The notes under the pieces are model-generated. The model worked only from the letters and a program-made list of their open reading frames with translations. It was not told where the DNA came from and did not search any database. Shown here piece after piece: positions 16,354 through 24,648 of a stretch of DNA of 64,000 nucleotides (position 1 is the stretch's first letter; every line of letters starts with the position of its first letter). The translations under genes were made by a program, and so were the position numbers. This DNA is from Brevibacillus brevis (lineage in GTDB: Bacteria; Bacillota; Bacilli; Brevibacillales; Brevibacillaceae), in contig NZ_CP030117.1 in the NCBI RefSeq assembly GCF_001039275.2, positions 6,241,001-6,305,000 of the forward strand, in the 5' to 3' direction.

Positions 16354-18003
16354 ATGCTACAAAGCCGTGAATCGATCCTGCAATTGACCGATGAATTAGT
16401 CAGCATTGAAAGTATCGTGAACACGACCGGAGAAATCGCCGTTGCTACCCATCTATACGAGCATCTGAAGTCATTCCCCTATTTTCAAAAGCATCCAGAT
16501 CAGTTGATTCTCTCCCGCACGGTCAACGACGAGGTGGAGCGCTACAACGTCCTCGCTTTTGTCAGAGGAACCAAGGAGCCGAGCGCCAAAACCGTTATTT
16601 TAATGGGGCACACGGATACGGTCGGCATCGAGGATTACAACCACCTGAAGGACAAAGCCTGCCATCCAACTGCACTCATGGACGCCTTGAAAAACGAGCC
16701 ACTGCCTGCACTGGTGAGTGAGCAGCTGGAGTCAGGTGATTGGCATTTTGGGCGTGGCGTGCTCGATATGAAAAGCGGCGTAGCGAGCCACGTTTACTTG
16801 CTGAAGTACTATTCCGAGCACCCGGAAGAACTGGCGGGCAATCTCATGCTGCTTGCCGAATGCGACGAAGAAGACAGCTCGCATGGCGTCCTCTCCTCCT
16901 TGAAGAACTTGAAAAAATGGCGGGAGGAGCACAATTTTGACTATATCGCGCTGATTAACTCCGACTTCGTCGCCCCGCGCTACGATGGGGACCCGAATCG
17001 CTATATCTATAAGGGTACTGTCGGCAAGCTGCTGCCCTCCTTTTATATCACGGGCTACGAGACGCATGCGGGCTCTGCTTTTGAGGGACTCGATCCCAAC
17101 TTTATCGCCGCAGAGCTGACTCGCCAGATCAGTTACAATCCTGACCTGTGCGACGAAGCCTACGGCGAGACACCTGTGCCGCCTGTATCTTTGAAGCAGA
17201 CAGACTTCAAGCCGACCTACACGATCCAGACCGCCCTGTCAGCCTATGTCTATTACAATTTCTTCATCCATTCCTGGTCTCCGAAACAAGTCTTGGCACT
17301 ACTAAAGGAGCAAGCCGAGATCGCTTTCGAAAACGCACTGACTCTGTTGCGTGAGCGTCATCGCCGCTTCTGTGAAAAGAGCGGTCAAGCTTGGACTCCA
17401 CTCCCTTGGAAGACCCGAGTTTTGATCTACGAGGATATGAAAAAAGAGCTGATCGCCGAGCATGGGGACGCCTTCCTCTCGCACATGAAGCAGTTTAAAG
17501 AGGCCCTTTTGCAAGACAAAACCTTGGATGTACGCATGTTCTCAGCTCGTGTGGTTGAGGAGGAGGTCAAGTGGATGAAGGACAGAAGCCCCGCCATCAT
17601 CTTGTTCTATTCCTCACTCTACTCTCCCCGCATCGAACTCGTTGGCAAGGACGACCGGGAGCAAAACTTGATAGAGGCATTGGAACAAGCCGTTGCGGCT
17701 GTCCAGCCGGATTATGCACACCCAATCGTGACGCGCAACTTTTTCCCGTACGTTTGCGATATGAGCTGCGTGGCGCTTTCAGACGATGAGGAAGGCATTC
17801 TCGCGATCGAAGAGAACAACCCGAGCTGGGGCAGCAAGCATTACGTCGAGTATCAGGACATTCGGGACATCAATGTACCTTGCATCAACATCGGTCCGTA
17901 TGGGTACGATGCGCATAACCGTTTTGAACGGATGGAGATTACGTATTCGACAGAAGTGGTTCCCTCTGTGACGAACGAGATTATCAAGCGTCTATTGAAA
18001 TAA
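16354..18003 (+). CDS. RocB-like M20-family metallopeptidase
   Basis: A 549-residue M20 peptidase/deacylase homologue, matching the length of RocB from Bacillus arginine catabolism rather than the shorter carboxypeptidases. Metal-site motifs are GHTDTVG, DMKSGVASH and ECDEEDSSHG. ATG 16354 with GAGGTG six bases upstream is preferred over the in-frame GTG at 16345. As last gene of the sigma-54 operon it may hydrolyse an acyl, amide or peptide bond of the imported compound. RocB's own reaction is not well defined, so this is inference. Confidence 0.85.
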   Translation: MLQSRESILQLTDELVSIESIVNTTGEIAVATHLYEHLKSFPYFQKHPDQLILSRTVNDEVERYNVLAFVRGTKEPSAKTVILMGHTDTVGIEDYNHLKDKACHPTALMDALKNEPLPALVSEQLESGDWHFGRGVLDMKSGVASHVYLLKYYSEHPEELAGNLMLLAECDEEDSSHGVLSSLKNLKKWREEHNFDYIALINSDFVAPRYDGDPNRYIYKGTVGKLLPSFYITGYETHAGSAFEGLDPNFIAAELTRQISYNPDLCDEAYGETPVPPVSLKQTDFKPTYTIQTALSAYVYYNFFIHSWSPKQVLALLKEQAEIAFENALTLLRERHRRFCEKSGQAWTPLPWKTRVLIYEDMKKELIAEHGDAFLSHMKQFKEALLQDKTLDVRMFSARVVEEEVKWMKDRSPAIILFYSSLYSPRIELVGKDDREQNLIEALEQAVAAVQPDYAHPIVTRNFFPYVCDMSCVALSDDEEGILAIEENNPSWGSKHYVEYQDIRDINVPCINIGPYGYDAHNRFERMEITYSTEVVPSVTNEIIKRLLK

Positions 18004-18009
18004 GAAAAA

Positions 18010-18048
18010 CGCCAGCTCGGATTGCACCAGGAGCTGGCGTACTTTTTT
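18010..18048. terminator. Terminator of the sigma-54 operon
   Basis: CGCCAGCTC/GAGCTGGCG hairpin followed by TACTTTTTTG. An A-run on the left makes it usable for the convergent gene too. Confidence 0.85.
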
Positions 18049-18057
18049 GGATTGTTG

Positions 18058-18711
18058 TTAGAACTGATTCGGGAACTGCTTAATGATGCCTGCTGTCAGC
18101 ACATCAGCGAATGAGATGATATGATCCTCACCTTTATCAAACGCAGCAATATCCGCTTCCCAGTCTTTTTTCAATCTCGCCTGGAGATTATCAGTGAGTA
18201 GCTTCAGATGCGTGTACATCATCTCTTTTAGTTCTTTCTCGTTCCAATTGGGGTTGGCACTGCTCAAGAACTTGGCGATCTCATCCGCATTCCGGTGCCA
18301 GTCCTTATCGAGCTTTGCCACAGCAGCCTGATCACCTTTTTTAGCTGCGTCAATGATTTTGCCGCCTATGGTAATATGAGCCGTCAGCAATTCGGTAAGC
18401 TTTTTACCTGCTTCCTCTCCGTAATACGGCTTGATTGCGTTCCCGATATCCACCTGGTTTTTCAAGAGACGTGCCTGTACGGCGTCTTTGTCTTCCAGCC
18501 CTGCCAAGGCGCTGACCATATAGGTGTGATCCCACAGCAAATGGTCGATCCAGAGCCTGCGCATATCACCCTGAAGCTTTACTTCTTTCGGCTTTATACA
18601 TTCTGCCTGCTGTACATTCCCTTGTGATTCCTTGGCTGCTGCCATACCCGGCACACCAAGTAATGCCATGCAAATCATCAACAATGTTGCTTTCCTGAGC
18701 ATTGTAGTCAT
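18058..18711 (-). CDS. Secreted helical protein of unknown function
   Basis: A 217-residue protein with an N-terminal signal peptide (hydrophobic core about residues 8-22, cleavage near AAA-KES). The mature part is almost entirely helical. It has regularly placed His/Asp residues in DHLLWDHTYM, AHITIGGK, KDWHRN and YTHLKLL that could form a metal or small-ligand site in a four-helix bundle. AAAGGAG precedes the ATG. It is monocistronic. I recall similar Bacilli proteins only as hypothetical or misnamed, so no function is given. Confidence 0.75.
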   Translation of the reverse strand: MTTMLRKATLLMICMALLGVPGMAAAKESQGNVQQAECIKPKEVKLQGDMRRLWIDHLLWDHTYMVSALAGLEDKDAVQARLLKNQVDIGNAIKPYYGEEAGKKLTELLTAHITIGGKIIDAAKKGDQAAVAKLDKDWHRNADEIAKFLSSANPNWNEKELKEMMYTHLKLLTDNLQARLKKDWEADIAAFDKGEDHIISFADVLTAGIIKQFPNQF

Positions 18712-18805
18712 CTATTCCTTCTCCTTTTTTGGTAAGTAGTGAATCCCGCTTGTTATTTTGAGCAAATTTGGCTTTTTCATGCGTTCAACATATCAGCCCT
18801 GCAAA

Positions 18806-18850
18806 TTGACACTTGTCGGAACCATCCTTATAGTTGTCTTATCAACAGTT
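18806..18850 (+). promoter_or_regulatory. marR promoter with overlapping operator
   Basis: TTGACA (18806-18811), a 17-base spacer, and TATAGT (18829-18834). A 20-base element, TAGTTGTCTTATCAACAGTT (18831-18850), overlaps the -10. The same element recurs at 19348-19367 before the MFS gene, so it is the likely MarR binding site. Confidence 0.75.
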
Positions 18851-18881
18851 GCCCTGACTGCCTAACCTAGGAGGCTTCGCA

Positions 18882-19307
18882 ATGAAATTGGATGAGTATA
18901 TCGGCGTCATCGTGAAACGAACGGATTTAAAACTGAACAACTATTACCAAAAAGTATGTAATCCGTATAACATCACCATCGATCAGTGGATGATTTTTGT
19001 CGTGTTATGGGAAGAAGAAGGTCTGACCCAAAACGAGTTGGCAGATCGCACCTACAAGGATAAAACGAATATAGCGCGGATGCTTTTTCTCATGGAAGAA
19101 AGAGGGTTCATTCATCGCGAAACAGATAAAAAGGATCGCCGCTCCCTTCGTGTCTATCTGACGGAAAAAGGACGACTTTTAAAAGACGAGGTGCTTCCTC
19201 CCTCCATTGAAGCGTACGAGAAAACCATTGCAGGATTGACCGAAGAAGAAGTGAACCAATTTCGAAGAACACTCAATATCATTTATGAGAACGTAAAAAA
19301 CTTGTAA
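18882..19307 (+). CDS. MarR-family transcriptional regulator
   Basis: A 141-residue winged-helix repressor. The DNA-binding core has GLTQNELADRT and DKTNIARMLFLMEERGFIHRE, and the wing reads KKDRRSLRVYLTEKG. CTAGGAGG precedes the ATG. It lies directly upstream of an MFS exporter and both promoters carry the same 20-base element. It therefore most likely represses itself and the pump until a toxic ligand binds. Confidence 0.92.
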   Translation: MKLDEYIGVIVKRTDLKLNNYYQKVCNPYNITIDQWMIFVVLWEEEGLTQNELADRTYKDKTNIARMLFLMEERGFIHRETDKKDRRSLRVYLTEKGRLLKDEVLPPSIEAYEKTIAGLTEEEVNQFRRTLNIIYENVKNL

Positions 19308-19319
19308 AAATAAAAACCA

Positions 19320-19367
19320 TTGCAGGATGTCACTTTTTGTATATAATTAGTTGTTGTAGCAACAGTT
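19320..19367 (+). promoter_or_regulatory. MFS gene promoter and MarR operator
   Basis: TTGCAG (19320-19325), a 16-base spacer, TATAAT (19342-19347), and then TAGTTGTTGTAGCAACAGTT at 19348-19367. The element is shared with the marR promoter (consensus TAGTTGTnnTAnCAACAGTT). Confidence 0.75.
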
Positions 19368-19416
19368 TTTATAACAACTTTCAAAACAAACTATATACAA
19401 ATAAGGAGTGAAAATA

Positions 19417-20808
19417 ATGAGCACAGAAGGGATTTGGAGCACGCATTACCGAGCGTTGACGATTGGTATTATTCTTGTGGTGACTGCTACTGCATTTGAA
19501 GGCTTGGCTGTCACGACAATCGCCCCCGGTCTTTCCCGAGAGCTACAGGGTGAGGATCTTTATGGGTGGGTATTCAGCGCTTATTTGTTGGCTCAACTGA
19601 TTGGAACCGTAGTCACAGGTCAATTCGTCGATAGAAAAGGGCCTGCCCAGCCTTTTATTGTCACGATCGTGCTCTTTGCTCTTGGCATTGTAGTTGCTGC
19701 AATCGCGCCAGACATGCTTACTTTACTGCTTGGGCGAGTGATGCAAGGATTCGGAGCCGGTGCCTTGGTCAATTGCGTGTATACCATGATTACTTTGCGT
19801 TACCCTGATTCCCTTCGCCCACAGATTCTTGCTGTCTTCTCCAGCGCTTATATCCTTCCAGGCCTGTTCGGACCGTATGTTGCCGGGATTATTACCGAAC
19901 AGTTGTCGTGGAGATATGTCTTCTGGTTGATCCTTCCCTTTATCTTTCTGTCTGCACTCTTAACCACCCCCTCTTTCCGAGGCTTACAGCCGCCAAAAGC
20001 AAGCGCGGCCAACAATCGTAGTCTTCTTCTGCCTTTTTTCTTGGCCCTAGGGACTGGTGCCTTGCTTTTTGGACTCGGCAAAATTCCCTCGACCTACGGT
20101 TTCCTGTTATCCATCGCGGGTTTGCTCACCCTTAGTGTCCCATTGTATAAGCTGATGCCTAAAGGAACGCTCCTCGCACGTCCAGGCTTACCTGCTGTCA
20201 TCGCGTCCCGGGGGCTTTTTGTCGCTGCCTATTACGGCACACAAACGTATCTCGTCCTGGGACTTACTTCGATTCTAGGATTAACCGCGGACAAAGCTGG
20301 TTTAGCGGTTGCCTCGGCAGCAATCAGTTGGTCGCTGGCAGCCAATGTACAAGCAAAGCTGGACAAAAAAGACCAAGGGGCCGGTCGAAAAAAACGAATC
20401 ATCATCGGTCTCGTCATTATGCTCATCGGAGTCGCTTGCACTGTACCGCTGACGTTGATTCAACAAGACCTTTTCGGTATCGTGGTTGCGATTGTTAGCC
20501 AGATCATTATGGGCTTCGGAATCGGTTTGGCTCACCCGACAAGCGGTGCCATTGCGTTTTCTCTTGCAAAGCCTGGTGAAGAAGGAAAAGTATCTGCTGA
20601 AATATCTATCGCTGATACGTTCACACCAGCGATTGTCATTGGCGTGGGAGGAGCTATCATATCTGTGATGACCTCCTTTGCGTTTGCACTTTCTGTTGGT
20701 ATTACCGTTTCCCTGCTCCTTCAGACGTTCATCGTTCTACTCGGGCTGGCATCTGCTGCCCGACTGGCGACTCGTTCCGTACCTGTTCAAGAAAAACGGA
20801 CACCTTAA
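19417..20808 (+). CDS. MFS multidrug-type exporter
   Basis: A 463-residue major facilitator. The early region has FEGLAVTTIAPGLSREL and a motif A-like loop (GQFVDRKGPAQP), and the later GRVMQGFGAGAL resembles motif C of drug/proton antiporters. The span count looks like 12-14. AAGGAG lies 8 bases before ATG 19417, so the upstream GTG at 19408 is rejected. Regulation by the adjacent MarR protein is indicated by the shared operator. The substrate is unknown. Confidence 0.88.
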   Translation: MSTEGIWSTHYRALTIGIILVVTATAFEGLAVTTIAPGLSRELQGEDLYGWVFSAYLLAQLIGTVVTGQFVDRKGPAQPFIVTIVLFALGIVVAAIAPDMLTLLLGRVMQGFGAGALVNCVYTMITLRYPDSLRPQILAVFSSAYILPGLFGPYVAGIITEQLSWRYVFWLILPFIFLSALLTTPSFRGLQPPKASAANNRSLLLPFFLALGTGALLFGLGKIPSTYGFLLSIAGLLTLSVPLYKLMPKGTLLARPGLPAVIASRGLFVAAYYGTQTYLVLGLTSILGLTADKAGLAVASAAISWSLAANVQAKLDKKDQGAGRKKRIIIGLVIMLIGVACTVPLTLIQQDLFGIVVAIVSQIIMGFGIGLAHPTSGAIAFSLAKPGEEGKVSAEISIADTFTPAIVIGVGGAIISVMTSFAFALSVGITVSLLLQTFIVLLGLASAARLATRSVPVQEKRTP

Positions 20809-20820
20809 AAGGTGTCCTTT
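20798..20820 (+). terminator. Terminator overlapping the end of the MFS gene
   Basis: GGACACCTT/AAGGTGTCC hairpin that includes the stop codon, followed by TTT. Confidence 0.6.
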
Positions 20821-20850
20821 ACTCGTGTAGAAAGGATATGCCTCCTATTC

Positions 20851-21201
20851 TTATTTTTCAGGTGGCATGTCTTTCTTTTTTTGTCTGGATATGTACTGTT
20901 CTCCGACTCCTATCATCTGCTCCAAGATGGGAGCCAAGCTTTTGCCAAAGTCCGTTAACGAGTATTCTACTTTTGGCGGCACGGTCGGGTACACATGTCG
21001 TGCAATGATTTCGCTGTTTTCCAGTTCTCGCAACTGCACGGTGAGCACTTGTCGCGATACTCCCGGGATCAACCTTTGCAATTCTCCAAATCGTCTCTTG
21101 TCCTTGAGCAGTTCATAAATAATGCGAGGCTTCCATTTTCCACTCATCAAATGGAGGCCTACCTCGACAGGACATCCAAACTGGTCATCTTGATACGGCA
21201 T
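20851..21201 (-). CDS. HxlR-family transcriptional regulator
   Basis: A 116-residue winged-helix regulator with family hallmarks: Cys near the N-terminus (FGCPVEVGLHLMSGKWK), FGELQRLIPGVSRQVLTVQLRELE, and the VPPKVEYSLTDFG wing. GGGAGG precedes the ATG. It is divergent from the NTF2-like gene. The intergenic region contains the dyad TGAC-TAG-GTCA (21229-21239), a candidate operator. HxlR proteins often sense electrophiles or oxidants through the N-terminal cysteine. Confidence 0.9.
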   Translation of the reverse strand: MPYQDDQFGCPVEVGLHLMSGKWKPRIIYELLKDKRRFGELQRLIPGVSRQVLTVQLRELENSEIIARHVYPTVPPKVEYSLTDFGKSLAPILEQMIGVGEQYISRQKKKDMPPEK

Positions 21202-21321
21202 CTCGACCTCCCAATAGTCAGCTTTTTATGACTAGGTCATTTTTTTGTGCGTACTTTTCGCTCTGATTGCCTCGAGCTATGCTTAACAGGCAGCTTAACG
21301 ATGCCAAAAAGGAGCGTTCCT

Positions 21322-21726
21322 ATGCCATTTTCTCAACGCATTCAACCAGTCATAAACCCGGAAGATATGAACCCTGCCTTCGCAGAAGCGTTCAATTCCG
21401 GGGACATCATGAATCTTCTTACTCTCTATGAACCGCAGGCTATCCTCATTACGCAAGACAACGAGCAGAGCCAAGGAATCGAGCCAATCCGCCAAAAACT
21501 GGAGCAATTACTCCAAGTACAAGGTAAGATGGTTTCCACCAATGTATTTTGTATTCCGTTTGAAAATATTGCTTTATTACGGGCTCACTTTATCATTCAT
21601 ACCACAGATGACGCAGGCAATGCCATGAAAATAGAAGGGCACACCTCTGAAATCGTACGAAAGCAGCCAGATGGTAGTTGGCTGTATGTTGTCGATCATC
21701 CATTTGGCGTGAATCAGCCTATCTAA
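21322..21726 (+). CDS. NTF2/SnoaL-like (DUF4440-type) small protein
   Basis: A 134-residue alpha+beta cone-fold protein. Features are an acidic N-terminal helix (FAEAFNSGDIMNLLTLY), a QGIEPIRQKLEQLL helix, and a C-terminal strand pair ending DGSWLYVVDHPFG. The ATG at 21322 has AAAAAGGAG seven bases upstream; longer in-frame starts at 21247 lack this. Proteins of this family are often small isomerases or binding modules. It is probably regulated by the divergent HxlR protein. Confidence 0.8.
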   Translation: MPFSQRIQPVINPEDMNPAFAEAFNSGDIMNLLTLYEPQAILITQDNEQSQGIEPIRQKLEQLLQVQGKMVSTNVFCIPFENIALLRAHFIIHTTDDAGNAMKIEGHTSEIVRKQPDGSWLYVVDHPFGVNQPI

Positions 21727-21763
21727 TAAAAAAAGATGAGGGCACCAGCAGTAGGTGTCCTCT
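21726..21763 (-). terminator. Terminator for the YhgE-like gene (minus strand)
   Basis: Read on the minus strand, GAGGACACC/GGTGCCCTC forms a hairpin followed by a run of seven T. Confidence 0.75.
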
Positions 21764-21795
21764 TACCAATTTGTACAACTATATCCGTGTATCCT

Positions 21796-24471
21796 TTACC
21801 CAATAATCTTGGTCTTCTTCGCATTCTCCATCGACTTTTCAATGATTCCGCTCAACGGACGCTTCAGCACGAGCGCCACAAACAGGCTGATACCGATAAA
21901 GCCGAATAGTACGAGTATATCCCGGATCGCCGTTTCCCAGAGGATGCCGCCCACCCCTTCACGCAACAGGCTGATTGCATACGTGAAAGGCATGTATGGG
22001 TTCAGTGCTTGGAAAAACGGTGAAGTCATGCTGATCGGGAACGTGCCCCCCGAACTGGAGAATTGGAAAACCATGAAGATGATCGCTATGCCTTTACCCA
22101 CGTTGCCGAACACGGACACCAGCGTGTACGTAATCGTGACGAACACCAGGCTGATCAGCATACCGAATAACACAAACGGAGCTTTATCCGCTACATAGGC
22201 CCCCAGAATGTAAATATCACCGAGCGTGACGAACAACGCCTGAAGCAGCCCGATGGTCGCAAAAGTTCCCAAGCGACCCAGGTACAACTGATACGGCTTG
22301 TACACTCCGTCTGGATTTTCCGCATTCGGCTTCAGCAAGGAAATCAACAAGGTCGCACCTACCCAAAGAGAGAGCACACCGTAAAACGGTGACATGGCTG
22401 AACCATAATTCGGTATCGGGTAGAGGCGGTTTTCCTTGATCTGCACGGGACTTGCGAGGAATTCGCTCTCTTTTTTAATGTCGCCGCGCAATAGCTTGGC
22501 AAGGTCGGCGAAGTTGTTGTTCGCCTCGACCTCTCTCAGCTTGTCTGCTGCTTGCCCAATGGCACTCTCCAGCTTAGGCAGATCATCGCGAACCAATGCA
22601 GCAACTCTGTGGACTCCTGCCTCCACCTCCGGGAGCTTGTAGCGCACAAAATCAGCCAGCTTGGTCAAATCCGCCTCCGCTTTGGGCAGATCGTTCTGGA
22701 CAAATGCCGCTGCCTCGTCGAGCTTTTTCCCAATTGTAGGAAGATTCCCCTTCAGGAATGGCGCTGCTACGCGAATGGCATTTGCAAAAGCATCCGACTT
22801 GCTTCGGAGCGTTTGGGCCAGCTCGTGGACTTGCGCCCGTATTTGCGGCATCTCCTGCTGGATTCGTTTCAATTCTGCCAATCCCAGCTCCAAGCCCGTT
22901 TTTGTCTCTTGGAGAATCGCTTCGATATCCGGAAGTTTTTCTTGGGCCTTATGCAGTAGATCGGCGGATTCTCCTGTGATCACCTTCAGCCTATCAATGC
23001 CCTCGGATATTTTCGGGACGATTTCACTATCGTAACGGGACAGAATGTCTCCCAATTCCGCGCTGGTGTTTTTCGAGAGCTGATTCAAGCTCTCCACCAA
23101 ATCTTTCGCTGGCTGCTTGCCGTTTTCCAGCGCGCTTGCAATCATGCCGAGAATCTCGATTTGCCGGTTCATTCTGTTCTCAATCGTGCGCAGCCTCTCT
23201 GTGAAATGACTCAATGGCTGTCCAGGAATATAACTATTTACTTTCTCTACAAGCGATGCGGTATGCCCCAGAACATTCACAGCTCTGGATAACCTGTCTT
23301 TTACGGCATTTACCTCACTCGCAGTAGGCAGGCGATCCGGATTGATTTGCAACAGCCTGTCTGTGAGTTGTGTGAGCGCATCCGATGCTTGCTGAGCTAA
23401 GATGAGATTTTGCTTGATCAGCGGTGCAATCGTTTCAAAGGCACCATCATGCTTCGCAAAAAAGTCATTGAGCTGATCGGCAACAGCCGCGCCCTTATCA
23501 GTCAGATCAGCGATACGCGGCAACGCTTGTTGCGCAGCCGAAACGATCTCAATAGCCTTATTCGCTTTTTCTGTGGCCGTAGTCACGGCGTTTGCGACTT
23601 TATCAAAATTTTGATCCAGCTCTTCCATTCGTCCAACGGCTTGCTCAATTACCGGCAGCTTGTCTTCCATCGCGATAATGACAGACGCCGCTTCATTGAT
23701 TTTCGGCCAGTTTTGCTGAATTTTGAGCACGGCCTGCCCAGCTTGATTGATCTCGGGGATTCTTTTTTCCACTTCCAGAATGATCTGCGCTTTCTCGTGA
23801 ATCTCAGGAAGTTTCTGTTCAATCTCCAATACTTTTTGCCCTGCGGCACGAATCTCGGGTAGGTTCTTTTCCAGTTGGAAAACGCCACTCTCGATTTTGC
23901 GGATGGTCGGCAATTGCTCTTCAATTTTAATGCCGATCTCTGTAAGCTTCGTCAGCAAAGCTTCACTGACGCTTTCCGTAAAACTCTCGTTGATCTGCTT
24001 GGCAATCGCTGAAACACCTGACGAGGTGATTTTAGGTGCGACGGCGTTCACTTTTTCATTGACTGTATAGATCACTTCGGGCTTGTTCAGGTTGCCATGG
24101 ACAATTCCGGTGATCTTTGTGGAAAAATCAGCCGGGATCAGGATGCTGGCATAGTAATCGCCCCGCTCCACTCCCCGTCTGGCCTCTTCTTTATCCACAA
24201 AGGTCCACCCTAGTTTCTGGTTGTTATGCAAGCTTTTTACGAGCTCGTCTCCGATGTTGACCTTTTGATCACCAACCGTGGCTCCCTGATCCTCGCTTGT
24301 CACCGCCACCTTGACACCTTGCGTATTGGCGTAAGGGTCCCATACTGATTTGATGTTGATCCAGTCGTATAAACAAGGCAGGAGAATGATGGCGATGATC
24401 AGAAAAATCCCGGTTGGGACCTTGAAAATGTTAATCCAGTCCGTTTTGTAAATCTTCCATATAGACCGCAT
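21796..24471 (-). CDS. YhgE/Pip-family membrane protein with tandem heptad-like repeats
   Basis: An 891-residue membrane protein. One N-terminal span lies at about residues 15-40, a large extracytoplasmic domain follows, and at least five C-terminal spans begin near residue 700 with ABC-2-type permease character. The family includes the phage-infection protein Pip and YhgE and is related to type VII secretion membrane components. The extracellular part holds six 17-residue repeats (23608-23913) and four 18-residue repeats (22528-22743), each beginning LPxI-like and predicted helical. ATG 24471 with AGGTGG upstream is preferred to the frame opening at 24513. It is monocistronic. Confidence 0.85.
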   Translation of the reverse strand: MRSIWKIYKTDWINIFKVPTGIFLIIAIILLPCLYDWINIKSVWDPYANTQGVKVAVTSEDQGATVGDQKVNIGDELVKSLHNNQKLGWTFVDKEEARRGVERGDYYASILIPADFSTKITGIVHGNLNKPEVIYTVNEKVNAVAPKITSSGVSAIAKQINESFTESVSEALLTKLTEIGIKIEEQLPTIRKIESGVFQLEKNLPEIRAAGQKVLEIEQKLPEIHEKAQIILEVEKRIPEINQAGQAVLKIQQNWPKINEAASVIIAMEDKLPVIEQAVGRMEELDQNFDKVANAVTTATEKANKAIEIVSAAQQALPRIADLTDKGAAVADQLNDFFAKHDGAFETIAPLIKQNLILAQQASDALTQLTDRLLQINPDRLPTASEVNAVKDRLSRAVNVLGHTASLVEKVNSYIPGQPLSHFTERLRTIENRMNRQIEILGMIASALENGKQPAKDLVESLNQLSKNTSAELGDILSRYDSEIVPKISEGIDRLKVITGESADLLHKAQEKLPDIEAILQETKTGLELGLAELKRIQQEMPQIRAQVHELAQTLRSKSDAFANAIRVAAPFLKGNLPTIGKKLDEAAAFVQNDLPKAEADLTKLADFVRYKLPEVEAGVHRVAALVRDDLPKLESAIGQAADKLREVEANNNFADLAKLLRGDIKKESEFLASPVQIKENRLYPIPNYGSAMSPFYGVLSLWVGATLLISLLKPNAENPDGVYKPYQLYLGRLGTFATIGLLQALFVTLGDIYILGAYVADKAPFVLFGMLISLVFVTITYTLVSVFGNVGKGIAIIFMVFQFSSSGGTFPISMTSPFFQALNPYMPFTYAISLLREGVGGILWETAIRDILVLFGFIGISLFVALVLKRPLSGIIEKSMENAKKTKIIG
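22528..22743 (-). repeat. Four tandem 18-codon repeats inside the YhgE-like gene
   Basis: Protein repeats of 18 residues: LPTIGKKLDEAAAFVQND, LPKAEADLTKLADFVRYK, LPEVEAGVHRVAALVRDD and LPKLESAIGQAADKLREV. The Leu-Pro start and hydrophobic spacing are conserved, but the DNA has diverged. Confidence 0.7.
23608..23913 (-). repeat. Six tandem 17-codon repeats inside the YhgE-like gene
   Basis: Six uninterrupted 17-residue units begin with LPTIRKIES, LPEIRAAGQ, LPEIHEKAQ, IPEINQAGQ, WPKINEAAS and LPVIEQAVG. Each is a Pro-initiated helix with a hydrophobic face, so the region should form a rod or coiled bundle. Confidence 0.75.
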
Positions 24472-24600
24472 GTATGTACCACCTGGTAGGAAAGAATGGA
24501 TGAAGCATGACACTTACATGACAGTTTACCATGAAAGGAAATGGTCGGGAATGAGCTGTCAGTAGTAGCATGATCTGCTGCACGCCAATTTATAATGGAA

Positions 24601-24631
24601 AAAAGCCCAACCATCACTGGTCGGGCTTTTC
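24601..24631. terminator. Bidirectional terminator
   Basis: AAAAGCCC...GGGCTTTT hairpin (with inner ACCA/TGGT pairs) downstream of the metallophosphoesterase gene. Confidence 0.85.
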
Positions 24632-24648
24632 CTAGTAAATCGGTACCT

